Of a stretch of DNA of 64,000 nt, positions 54,439-62,937 are shown one piece after another. Below the pieces are notes generated by a model, which saw nothing but the letters and a program-made list of their open reading frames with translations, made no database searches and had not been told where the DNA came from. How positions within the stretch are numbered: the first letter of the stretch is position 1; each line of letters begins with the position of its first letter. Made by a program: the position numbers and the translations under genes. This DNA comes from Geitlerinema sp. PCC 7407 (GTDB lineage Bacteria; Cyanobacteriota; Cyanobacteriia; PCC-7407): positions 1,352,501 to 1,416,500 of the forward strand of contig NC_019703.1 of assembly GCF_000317045.1 (NCBI RefSeq), written 5' to 3'.

Positions 54439-56664
54439 ATGGCAACCAAGCTTTCCCCCTACGCTTCAAAATTTGACACCCTAGAAGACGCTCTCAAGCA
54501 CTTTTTTGGCTACGAGTCTTTTCGGCCGGGGCAGCGCGAAATTGTCGAGGCAGCCCTCGATCGCCGCGATGTCATGGTCATCATGCCCACCGGCGGCGGC
54601 AAATCCCTGTGCTTTCAGCTGCCAGCCCTCCTAAATTCTGGGGTGAGCGTCGTGGTGTCGCCCCTGATTGCTCTGATGCAGGACCAGGTCGCCTCCCTCC
54701 AGAAAAACGGCGTGGGAGCAACCTTTCTCAACAGCAGCATCAGCGGAGAAGAGGTGCGATCGCGCCAAAACGAGATTCTCGATGGCCGGATCAAGCTGCT
54801 CTATGTCGCCCCCGAGCGGCTGCTCAATGAACAATTTTTGCTGTGGCTCAACGACGTGCGCCAGCAGGTTGGGCTCTCCACCTTTGTGATCGATGAGGCC
54901 CACTGCGTTTCGGAGTGGGGCCACGATTTTCGGCCAGAGTACCGCCAGCTGCTGCAAATTCGCCAGCGCTTCCCGGAGGTGCCGGTGATGGCCCTGACGG
55001 CGACGGCGACAGACCGGGTGCGCCAGGACATGGGGGAGCAGCTGGCCCTGCGGCAGCCCTACGTGCACATCGCCAGCTTCAACCGGCCCAATCTGTACTA
55101 CGAGGTCCGGCCGAAGGGCAAAAACAGCTATGACGAGCTGCTGCAAAAGATTCGGCATGTCGAGGGATCTTGCATCGTCTACTGCCTTAGTCGGCGGCGG
55201 GTCAACGAGCTGACAACGCGATTGCAGCAGGAGGGCATCGAGGCGCTGCCCTACCATGCGGGGCTTTCCGATGACGTGCGAACCGAGAACCAGACGCGCT
55301 TCATTCGGGATGATGTGCGGGTGATCGTGGCGACGATCGCCTTTGGGATGGGCATCAACAAGCCGGATGTGCGCCTGGTGATGCACTACGATCTGCCGCG
55401 CAACATCGAGGCCTACTACCAGGAGTCGGGGCGCGCGGGCCGGGACGGGGAGACGGCCCAGTGCCTGCTGTTTTACGGGCCGGGGGACATCAAAAGCCTC
55501 GACTGGATCATTGACCAGAAGGTGCACCCGGTGACGGGGGAGCCGCTGGAGCAGGAGCAGCGCATTGCGCGGCAGCAGCTGCGCCAGGTAATCGACTATG
55601 CCGAGAGTACGGTGTGCCGCCGCACGATCCAGCTCAGCTACTTTGGCGAGGAGTTTCCGGGCAATTGCCAAAATTGCGACAACTGCCTGCATCCCAAGCC
55701 CCTAGAAGATTGGACCATTGAGGCGCAGAAGTTTCTCTCCTGCGTGGCCCGCTGTCGGGAACGCTTTGGCGTGAACTACATCATTGATGTGCTGCGGGGC
55801 TCCAAAAACAAAAAGGTCCTGAGCAATGGCCACCAGGCGCTGTCGACCTACGGCATTGGGCGCGATCGCAGCGTGGATGCGTGGCGATCGCTGGCCCGCA
55901 CCCTGATTCATCAGGGCCTGGTGGACGAAACGAGCGATGGATTTTCGGTCCTCAAGCTGAATGCGGCGAGCTGGGAAGTGATGCGCAAACAGCGCACGGT
56001 GCTGGTGGCGGCCCTGCCGGCCGAGCCGGTGCTTGAGGCGCGAGCAGAGGCCCAGATCGAGGCGGAAATGCTGTTTGAGCGGCTGCGATCGCTGCGCAAG
56101 CAGCTGGCGGACGAGCAGGCGATCGCCCCCTACATGGTGTTTGCGGATTCGAGCCTGCGCCTGATGGCCCAGCAGCGCCCCACGACTTTGCAGCAGTTTG
56201 CCGGTATCTCGGGGGTGGGCAGCCACAAGCTGGCTCTCTACGGCGATCGCTTCATTGCGGAGATCCGCGACTACTGCGAGGAGCAGGGACTGACCGTGGC
56301 TTCGGAGTCGCGCTCCCTAGCCTCGCCCGCACGATCGCGATCGCGCGGCGCCCTGTCCAACACCCACTTTGCGACCCTGGCCCTCCACCAGGAAGGCGCG
56401 TCGGCCAGCGACATTGCCCAGCAGCGGGGCTATCGCCTGGGCACGATCGTGGATCATCTGGCCCTGCTGCTGGAGGCAGGGCAGCGGGTCGATATCGATC
56501 GCCTGGTGCCGCCGGAGCGCCAAAACGCCATTTTGGAGGCGATCGCAGCCCACGGAGACGCGGCTCTGCTGGTCCTGCGTCAGCACCTGGGCGAAGCCTA
56601 CACCCACGATGAAATTCGCCTCGTGCGATCGTGGTGGCGGGGCGACAATCGTCAATCGTCCTAA
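54439..56664 (+). CDS. recQ: ATP-dependent DNA helicase RecQ (full length)
   Basis: A 741-residue RecQ. Helicase core about 15-350 with MPTGGGKSLCFQLPA, FVIDEAHCVSEWGHDFRPEY, ALTATATDRVRQD, VIVATIAFGMGINKPDVRLVMHYDLP and YYQESGRAGRDGE. The zinc site CRRTIQLSYFGEEFPGNCQNCDNC (about 394-417), RQC winged helix (about 430-510) and HRDC (about 530-610, LRKQLADEQAIAPYMVFADSSLRLMAQQRPT) follow. A C-terminal helix-turn-helix (about 645-735; HQEGASASDIAQQRGYRLGTIVDHL) is the HTH extension found in some RecQs. This is the canonical repair helicase, unlike the short paralog at 50.3 kb. Confidence 0.95.
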   Translation: MATKLSPYASKFDTLEDALKHFFGYESFRPGQREIVEAALDRRDVMVIMPTGGGKSLCFQLPALLNSGVSVVVSPLIALMQDQVASLQKNGVGATFLNSSISGEEVRSRQNEILDGRIKLLYVAPERLLNEQFLLWLNDVRQQVGLSTFVIDEAHCVSEWGHDFRPEYRQLLQIRQRFPEVPVMALTATATDRVRQDMGEQLALRQPYVHIASFNRPNLYYEVRPKGKNSYDELLQKIRHVEGSCIVYCLSRRRVNELTTRLQQEGIEALPYHAGLSDDVRTENQTRFIRDDVRVIVATIAFGMGINKPDVRLVMHYDLPRNIEAYYQESGRAGRDGETAQCLLFYGPGDIKSLDWIIDQKVHPVTGEPLEQEQRIARQQLRQVIDYAESTVCRRTIQLSYFGEEFPGNCQNCDNCLHPKPLEDWTIEAQKFLSCVARCRERFGVNYIIDVLRGSKNKKVLSNGHQALSTYGIGRDRSVDAWRSLARTLIHQGLVDETSDGFSVLKLNAASWEVMRKQRTVLVAALPAEPVLEARAEAQIEAEMLFERLRSLRKQLADEQAIAPYMVFADSSLRLMAQQRPTTLQQFAGISGVGSHKLALYGDRFIAEIRDYCEEQGLTVASESRSLASPARSRSRGALSNTHFATLALHQEGASASDIAQQRGYRLGTIVDHLALLLEAGQRVDIDRLVPPERQNAILEAIAAHGDAALLVLRQHLGEAYTHDEIRLVRSWWRGDNRQSS

Positions 56665-56879
56665 TTCTTGCTAAATCAGATAGAGTTTAGGCGCAAAATT
56701 TTCGAACTATTTCCTAGGGGCGATCGCCCCAATTTTGCTCAAAAATGAAATGTATCTCTAGAGGGAAGGAGTGAATCCGCGGATTTTCTAGGATTGGTTT
56801 GGTTTTGGTCAAAAAACTCACGAATTGACGCTTTTATTCCCAAACCCTTTGATCAACCCTAGACCATTAGGAAAGCTCT

Positions 56880-57230
56880 ATGAAACTCAATTTTGACCGC
56901 TTCGCAAAATACTTGGCAAAAGGTTTTTGGGTCGTTTTTCTTGCTGTATTTGCCAGCGTTTCGCTCTCCTTTACTCCGGCGACGGCGCCTAGTTTTGCTG
57001 CCCCGAATGCTTACAAAGCCGCTATTGAACAAGACGTCCAGCAAGTGGACGAAAATCGCCTAGACGCCTACGAAAGCGCCAAGGAAACGGTCAACAGCCG
57101 CAATGGCATTGAAAAAGAATACGAAGAAAACGAAGAAGCCTATCTCGAAGAGCATCCTGAAGAAGGCGGCCTGATGAGCGGCGCGAAGCAGGTGCTTGAG
57201 AAACTCTCTAGCAGCGACAGCGATCGCTAA
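56880..57230 (+). CDS. Small exported acidic protein of unknown function
   Basis: A 116-residue protein. Residues 12-42 are a signal peptide or anchor (KYLAKGFWVVFLAVFASVSLSFTPATAPSFAA). The rest is highly acidic and helical (EQDVQQVDENRLDAYESAKETVNSRNGIEKEYEENEEAYLEEHPEEGG). A pI well below neutral and the lack of Cys or ligand motifs suggest a lumenal or periplasmic helical protein. I do not recognise it. The gene stands alone with its own terminator. Confidence 0.7.
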   Translation: MKLNFDRFAKYLAKGFWVVFLAVFASVSLSFTPATAPSFAAPNAYKAAIEQDVQQVDENRLDAYESAKETVNSRNGIEKEYEENEEAYLEEHPEEGGLMSGAKQVLEKLSSSDSDR

Positions 57231-57282
57231 GAAGTTTTTTCGTGCCCCCGCGATTGCTCTTAGCTATCGCGCTCAACACACA

Positions 57283-57322
57283 AAAGCACGGTGCAGAACG
57301 CTGCTCTCACCGTGCTTTTTTT
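57283..57322 (+). terminator. Terminator of the small exported protein gene
   Basis: An 11-bp stem AAAGCACGGTG / CACCGTGCTTT with a 14-base loop, followed by TTTT. Confidence 0.88.
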
Positions 57323-57379
57323 AATTTGTTGATGATTGATTAGTTGGAGCTAATTCGCAAAAAATCTAGGGGCGATCGC

Positions 57380-57664
57380 CTATTTTTCGACTTTGACCCC
57401 TTTCCAAAAAGCAATATAGCCTTGGATGTTTTTTGCGGCGTCCTTGGGCTCAGGGTAGTACCAGGCGGCATCCGGATTTTCCTGGCCGTTGACGCTCAGG
57501 GTGTAGTAGCTCGCGACCCCTTTCCATGAGCAGGTGGTGTGGGTGCTGCTTTCTTTGAAATATTCGGAATGAATCGCGCTGGGCGGGAAGTAGACATTGC
57601 CTTCCACCAGCTCAAACTGATCGCTTTCGGCTAAAACAGTACCGTTCCAAACTGCGCGGGCCAT
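57380..57664 (-). CDS. DUF427 family protein
   Basis: A 94-residue beta-rich protein with ATG 57664 (MARAVWNGTVLAESDQFELVEGNVYFPPSAIHSEYF). The stretch THTTCSWKGVASYYTLSVNG and DAAWYYPEPKDAAKNIQGYIAFWKGV are diagnostic of DUF427. Function unknown. The longer frame from 57757 lacks family support. Confidence 0.9.
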   Translation of the reverse strand: MARAVWNGTVLAESDQFELVEGNVYFPPSAIHSEYFKESSTHTTCSWKGVASYYTLSVNGQENPDAAWYYPEPKDAAKNIQGYIAFWKGVKVEK

Positions 57665-57892
57665 TGCTGTTTCTCCTAAGAAAATACCCCTGAACTGCCA
57701 GGGACCAGCCAGGAGTGGACAGACAAATTCCTGTCCTCGGCTGGGCTTTCCTTCCACTGTAGCGGGATAGGGTGGAAACGTTCCGAGGTCTGCCGCACAG
57801 CGATCGCGTTTTTCGTCCGAGAACCGCTGTATTCTGTTGGCAGATATTTGGCTCCTAGATATTCATTCCACTTTTTCGTAGCTGACTGGCCT

Positions 57893-59860
57893 ATGAAACG
57901 CCCTGCGATCGCCCCTCCCTATCAACCCACGCCCCGCGAACAAGACAGTCGCAAACAGCTCCTGCGCCACGACACTCTCAAGGGTGTGCCAGAGGTGTGG
58001 GCGGAGGTGTCCCAGCGCTTTGGGCAGATCACGGCGCTCATTGACCCCCACGCCCAGCCGGTGGTGAGCCTCACCTACAGCCAGCTCAGTCAGCAGATCG
58101 GCCAATTTGCCGCAGGCTTGCAGGCCCTCCAGGTCCACGCAGAGCCCTGGGAGTCCGAGGACCTGCCGCCCCGAGTAGCCCTCTTCGCAGACGACAGCCC
58201 CCGCTGGCTGATCGCCGACCAAGGCTCCATGATGGCGGGCACGGCGGATGTGGTGCGCAGCTCCCAGGCCGACCGCGACGAGCTGCTGTTCATTCTGGAA
58301 GATAGCGGTGCCCGGACGCTGATTGTCGAAAATGTGGCCACCCTGAAGAAGCTCCAGGCCGGCCTGGGCAACCTGCCCCTCAAGCAAATTATTCTGCTGT
58401 CTGATGAGACCAGCGAGGCGATCGCCGGGGTGCCGGTCGCGAACTTTTCCCAGGTGATGGAGCTAGGGCGCGATCGATCGCCAGAGCCCATCCAGTGGCG
58501 AAAAGACGTCTTGGCTACCCTCATTTACACCTCAGGCACCACCGGCAAGCCCAAGGGCGTGATGCTGACCCATGGCAACCTGCTGCACCAGATCACGACC
58601 CTGGGCGTGGTGGTCCAGCCCAAACCGGGCGATCGCGTTTTGACCCTGCTGCCGACCTGGCATAGCTTTGGCCGCGTCGGCGAATACTTCCTGCTGGCCC
58701 AGGGCTGCACCCAGATCTACACCAGCATTCGCCACGTCAAAGCCGACTTTCGCAAGCACAAGCCCCAGTTTATGGTGGGTGTCCCTCGCCTCTGGGAGTC
58801 CATCTATGAAGGGGTGCAAAAACAGTTCCGCGAACAGCCCGAAAGCCGCCAAAAGCTGATTAATACGCTCCTTGACTTCAGTCGCCAGTATGTCGAAGCC
58901 AAGCGCGTGGCCCAGGGCCTGTTGCTGTCGGCGGAGCAGCCCGGGGGCCTCGCAAAGGCGATCGCCTCCCTCAAAGCTGCTGCCTTTTGGCCCCTGCACC
59001 AGCTCGGCGAGCGCCTGGTCTATCGCAAAGTCCGAGAAGCGACCGGCGGCGAGCTGACCTGCGTGATCAGCGGCGGCGGCTCCCTGGCCATGCACCTAGA
59101 AATGTTCTTTGAAATTGTCGGGGTTGACGTGCTGGTCGGCTACGGCCTGACCGAAACCTCGCCTGTCCTGAGCGCTCGCCGCTCCTGGCACAACCTGCGC
59201 GGCTCCTCTGGCCGCCCGATTCCTGGCACCGCCCTCAAGATCGTCGACCCGGAAACCCGCCAGCCCCTGGCTTTTGGCGATCGCGGCTTGGTCTTGGCCC
59301 AGGGGCCTCAGATCATGGGCGGCTACTTCCGCAACCCCACCGCCACCGCCAAAGCCATCGACCCAGAAGGCTGGTTCGACACCGGAGACCTGGGCTGGAT
59401 GACCCCCAACTACGATCTGGTGCTGACGGGCCGCGCCAAGGACACCATCGTCCTCACCAACGGCGAAAACATCGAGCCTCAGCCCATCGAAGACGCCTGC
59501 CTGCGCAGCGCCTACATCGACCAAATCATGCTCGTCGGCCAGGACCAAAAGAGCCTGGGCGCCCTGATCGTCCCCAACCTCGAAGCGCTCCAGCAGTGGG
59601 CCTTGGGCGCTGGCATCACCAGCTCACCCGATGCCTCCCCTGACCTCCAGCATCCCAAAGTCCAGGAGCTCATCCGCCAAGAACTCAACCGCGAAGTGCG
59701 CGATCGCCCCGGCTATCGCCCCGACGATCGCATCGGTCCCTTCCGGCTCATGGCCGAACCTTTCTCCGTCGAAAACGGCATGATGACCCAAACGCTAAAA
59801 ATTCGTCGCCCTGTCGTCATGGAACGCTACCAGGGTATGATTGACGAGATGTTTTCCTGA
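57893..59860 (+). CDS. aas: Acyl-ACP/acyl-CoA synthetase (AMP-binding)
   Basis: A 655-residue ANL-family enzyme from ATG 57893. The AMP motif TLIYTSGTTGKPKGVMLTHGN (about 217-237), GYGLTETSPVLSARR (about 415-429), WFDTGDLGWM and a late hinge segment (DLVLTGRAKDTIVLTNGENIEPQPIED) are intact. It most resembles cyanobacterial Slr1609-type Aas, which reactivates free fatty acids onto ACP at the membrane. A TTG-start extension to 57848 is less likely. Confidence 0.92.
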   Translation: MKRPAIAPPYQPTPREQDSRKQLLRHDTLKGVPEVWAEVSQRFGQITALIDPHAQPVVSLTYSQLSQQIGQFAAGLQALQVHAEPWESEDLPPRVALFADDSPRWLIADQGSMMAGTADVVRSSQADRDELLFILEDSGARTLIVENVATLKKLQAGLGNLPLKQIILLSDETSEAIAGVPVANFSQVMELGRDRSPEPIQWRKDVLATLIYTSGTTGKPKGVMLTHGNLLHQITTLGVVVQPKPGDRVLTLLPTWHSFGRVGEYFLLAQGCTQIYTSIRHVKADFRKHKPQFMVGVPRLWESIYEGVQKQFREQPESRQKLINTLLDFSRQYVEAKRVAQGLLLSAEQPGGLAKAIASLKAAAFWPLHQLGERLVYRKVREATGGELTCVISGGGSLAMHLEMFFEIVGVDVLVGYGLTETSPVLSARRSWHNLRGSSGRPIPGTALKIVDPETRQPLAFGDRGLVLAQGPQIMGGYFRNPTATAKAIDPEGWFDTGDLGWMTPNYDLVLTGRAKDTIVLTNGENIEPQPIEDACLRSAYIDQIMLVGQDQKSLGALIVPNLEALQQWALGAGITSSPDASPDLQHPKVQELIRQELNREVRDRPGYRPDDRIGPFRLMAEPFSVENGMMTQTLKIRRPVVMERYQGMIDEMFS

Positions 59861-59895
59861 TCCACCCCCTCAACGATCTTCGGTCACGCAAATCT

Positions 59896-60330
59896 ATGGA
59901 AGTTTCGAATTCCCAACTGCTTCTAAAGCGAGCTATCAACGTGAAGGTTGTTGTAACTTCCCGGTGGAAAGAAGAAGCACAGCAGCAGCTCCAAGGCCAG
60001 ATCAATCAGCTAGACCGCCAGCTCCAGCAGTTGGAGATGCAGGCTCAGCGGATGATCACAGAAATTCAGAAGCAAAACCCCCAATCTGCGCAGCAGATTG
60101 ACTCTGTTCAAACGCAGCTCAATCAGCGCAAAAGCGAACTGCTCGAACAGAAAAATCAAATTCTTCAGCAGCTGCAGCAGGTCCAACTGCTAGAGCTAGA
60201 ACAAGAGGTCAATCAGGGTCAAATCGAAGGCTTCTTCCGCGTTGAAAAAGGGGACAACCTGATTCAAAAAATGCAGGTGGAAGTGTTGCTGCGCGATGGC
60301 ATCGTAGAAGACATTCGCGGCGATATTTAG
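59896..60330 (+). CDS. YlqD-family coiled-coil protein
   Basis: A 144-residue soluble protein: beta strands at the start (LLKRAINVKVVVTSRW), a long Gln-rich coiled coil (about 25-110) and beta strands again at the end (GFFRVEKGDNLIQKMQVEVLLRDGIVEDIRGDI). This is the YlqD layout. Function unknown. It starts 36 bases after the synthetase gene and may be co-transcribed. Confidence 0.82.
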   Translation: MEVSNSQLLLKRAINVKVVVTSRWKEEAQQQLQGQINQLDRQLQQLEMQAQRMITEIQKQNPQSAQQIDSVQTQLNQRKSELLEQKNQILQQLQQVQLLELEQEVNQGQIEGFFRVEKGDNLIQKMQVEVLLRDGIVEDIRGDI

Positions 60331-60607
60331 GCTTTAGCGTTTTGGTGGGCGATCGCCTTCGGCGGCTCTTAGGGAACTGCTCTCGGGAATGAAAAGCTCG
60401 AAGAGCGATCGCCCTTAGCGGGTCAAAACTATCTCGTTTTCGAGTCTCCGCGCTCCTAGCGGCTGCCAGGTGCTGCGCAAAGGCGCGTGCCTGCCCTCGA
60501 CTCCCTTTTGCCTTCCACGGTTTGTGGACGTTATCTCGTTCTGGCACCGCCAGTCGAGATACAATGCCTTGTGGTCTAAACAGCGTTTATTCATAGTCGG
60601 AACCTCC

Positions 60608-61900
60608 ATGATTCACGAAGTTTTCATGCCCGCTCTGAGCTCCACGATGACCGAGGGGAAAATCGTTTCCTGGGTCAAATCGCCGGGTGACAAGGTGGAA
60701 AAAGGTGAAACCGTCGTTGTCGTGGAATCCGACAAGGCCGATATGGACGTCGAGTCCTTCTACGAAGGCTACCTGGCCACCATCATCGTGGATGCGGGCG
60801 GCTCCGCACCGGTCGGAAACGCGATCGCCCTGATTGCTGAGACCGAAGCCGAAATCGAGCAGGCCCAGCAGCGCGCCAGCACCCAGAGCGCCCCTGCCGC
60901 TGCACCCGCCGCGCCCGCCCCGTCTGCTGCCGCCCCTGCCGCCGAAGCTCCCAGCGCCGCCAGCAACGGCGCCTCGGCTAGCCCCGCCGCCCGCGAAGGC
61001 CGCCTCATTGTCTCGCCTCGCGCCCGCAAGCTTGCCAAAGAACTGAAAGTTGACCTGTCTACTCTGCGCGGCAGCGGCCCCCACGGCCGCATCGTCGCCG
61101 AAGACGTCGAAGCGGCCGCTGGACGTCCCGCCAGCGCGCCGACCGTCCAGGCTGCCAGCCTTACTGCGGCTGCGCCGGTCGTCGCCAGCGCGCCCGCTGC
61201 TGCGGCTCCCGCTCCGGCCCCAGTGGTCCCCGGCGAAGTCACCCCCTTCAACACCCTCCAGAAGGCTGTGGTCCAGGGCATGGTGGCCAGCCTCCAGGTT
61301 CCTGTTTTCCGGGTCAGCTACAGCATCGGCACCGACAAGCTCGACCAGCTCTACAAGCAGGTGAAGTCCAAGGGCGTGACGATGTCTGCCCTGCTGGCCA
61401 AGGCCGTCGCTCTGACCCTGCAAAAGCATCCCCTGCTCTACGCCGCCTACACGGATCAAGGCACGCACTACAACAGCGCCATCAACGTGGCGGTGGCGGT
61501 GGCCATGGACGACGGCGGCCTGATCACCCCGGTCCTGCAAAACGCTGACCAGGTGGATCTCTACTCCCTCTCGCGCACCTGGAAAGACCTGGTGCAGCGG
61601 GCTCGGGTCAAGCAGCTACAGCCCCAAGAGTACAACTCGGGCACCTTCACAATTTCCAACCTGGGCATGTTTGGCGTCGATACCTTTGACGCGATCTTGC
61701 CGCCGGGCCAGGGTTCGATCTTGGCGATCGGCGCTGCGAAGTCCCAGGTGGTGGCCACGGGGAATGGCTTCTCGATCCAGAAGCAAATGCAGGTCAATAT
61801 CACCTGCGATCACCGGATCATCTATGGAGCGCACGCAGCGGCTTTCCTCAAGGATCTGGCCGACCTGATCGAAAACAACACCCACTCCCTGACGCTCTAG
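60608..61900 (+). CDS. Dihydrolipoamide acetyltransferase, pyruvate dehydrogenase E2
   Basis: A 430-residue E2. The lipoyl domain (about 1-77) carries the lipoylated Lys43 in ESDKADMDVES. An Ala/Pro-rich linker leads to the E1/E3-binding domain (about 133-170; RLIVSPRARKLAKELKVDLSTLRGSGPHGRIVAEDV), a second linker, then the acetyltransferase core (about 215-430). The catalytic His is in CDHRIIYGAHAAAFL; Tyr replaces the usual Asp after the His loop, as in plastid-type E2. The frame upstream to 60470 is rejected because MIHEVFMPALSSTM is the family N-terminus. Confidence 0.95.
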   Translation: MIHEVFMPALSSTMTEGKIVSWVKSPGDKVEKGETVVVVESDKADMDVESFYEGYLATIIVDAGGSAPVGNAIALIAETEAEIEQAQQRASTQSAPAAAPAAPAPSAAAPAAEAPSAASNGASASPAAREGRLIVSPRARKLAKELKVDLSTLRGSGPHGRIVAEDVEAAAGRPASAPTVQAASLTAAAPVVASAPAAAAPAPAPVVPGEVTPFNTLQKAVVQGMVASLQVPVFRVSYSIGTDKLDQLYKQVKSKGVTMSALLAKAVALTLQKHPLLYAAYTDQGTHYNSAINVAVAVAMDDGGLITPVLQNADQVDLYSLSRTWKDLVQRARVKQLQPQEYNSGTFTISNLGMFGVDTFDAILPPGQGSILAIGAAKSQVVATGNGFSIQKQMQVNITCDHRIIYGAHAAAFLKDLADLIENNTHSLTL

Positions 61901-61926
61901 GCAATCGCCCAACCGACAACTAAAGG

Positions 61927-62937
61927 ATGGCAGGCATGAAAGCAGTGCGAATGACCGCACCGGGAGATCCTGAGGTTCTCCAACTGGCGGAGGTGGCCAA
62001 GCCCGAACCGAGCGATCGCGCCTTGCTGGTGCGGCTCAAGGCCGCCGGTGTCAATCCCATCGACACCAAGCTGCGGCAGCGGGGGACCTTCTACCCCGAT
62101 CAAATGCCTGCCATTCTCGGCTGTGACGGGGCGGGCATCGTGGAAGCAGTAGGCCCTGGGGTGCAGCGCTTTCGGGTGGGAGATGCGGTGTACTTCTGCA
62201 ACGGCGGCCTGGGAGGACATCCGGGCACCTACGCGGAGTACGCCACCGTGGATGAGCGCTTTGCGGCCCACAAGCCGGTCTCTGTGGACTTTGTGACGGC
62301 GGCGGCGGCTCCCCTCGTGCTCATCACGGCCTGGGAAGCGCTCTACGATCGCGCTCGCCTCGACGGCGGCCAGCGAGTGCTGGTTCATGCTGGGGCCGGG
62401 GGCGTGGGGCATGTGGCCATCCAGCTAGCCAAGCTAAGAGGGGCGCAAGTGGCCACGACGGTCAGCAGCGAAGAAAAGGCTGACTTCGTGCGGCAGCTGG
62501 GCGCTGATCACGCTATTTTTTATCAAAAAGAAGATTTTGTGGCGTCGGCCCTGAGCTGGACCGGCGGCGAAGGGGTGGACATCGGCTTCGATACGGTGGG
62601 GGGTGCAGTGCTCTCCCAAACCTTCGCGGCGACTCGGGTCTACGGCGATGTGGTGACGATCTTGGCGCCGGACGCCCAGACTGACTGGAAGACGGCCCGC
62701 GATCGCAACTTGCGCTTTAGCCTGGAGCTGATGCTGACACCGATGCTTCAAGGGTTGACCGAGGCTCAGCAACAGCAGGCGCAGATTCTAGAGGAGTGCG
62801 CTCGCTGGATTGACGGCGGGCAGCTGCGGATTCACGTCGGCCAAACGTTTCCTTTGGCAGAAGCGGCAGCGGCCCATCGCCAGCTGGCGACGGGCCAAAC
62901 TGTGGGCAAAATTGTGCTGATTCCGGATGCTGAATGA
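61927..62937 (+). CDS. Zinc-type (MDR) NADPH:quinone oxidoreductase-like protein
   Basis: A 336-residue medium-chain dehydrogenase/reductase. It has VNPIDTKLRQRG, GCDGAGIVEAVGPGVQRFRVGDAVYF in the catalytic domain, and the nucleotide-binding VLVHAGAGGVGHVAIQLAKLRG. The structural-zinc cysteine lobe of alcohol dehydrogenases is missing, which fits the quinone-reductase/crotonyl-reductase subgroup. Alternative start at ATG 61936. The stop overlaps the next gene by four bases (ATGA). Confidence 0.9.
   Translation: MAGMKAVRMTAPGDPEVLQLAEVAKPEPSDRALLVRLKAAGVNPIDTKLRQRGTFYPDQMPAILGCDGAGIVEAVGPGVQRFRVGDAVYFCNGGLGGHPGTYAEYATVDERFAAHKPVSVDFVTAAAAPLVLITAWEALYDRARLDGGQRVLVHAGAGGVGHVAIQLAKLRGAQVATTVSSEEKADFVRQLGADHAIFYQKEDFVASALSWTGGEGVDIGFDTVGGAVLSQTFAATRVYGDVVTILAPDAQTDWKTARDRNLRFSLELMLTPMLQGLTEAQQQQAQILEECARWIDGGQLRIHVGQTFPLAEAAAAHRQLATGQTVGKIVLIPDAE

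Noticed and set aside
54631-55692. 353-residue ORF antisense to recQ
   Set aside because: All helicase motifs are on the plus strand; the antisense frame is compositional.
60587-61540. 317-residue Gly/Arg-rich ORF antisense to PDH E2
   Set aside because: It is the complement of the Ala/Pro-rich linkers of E2 and not a real gene.
61800-61850. PDH E2 with Tyr in place of Asp after the catalytic His as a loss of function
   Set aside because: The same residue is found in plastid-type E2 proteins, so it is normal for this group.
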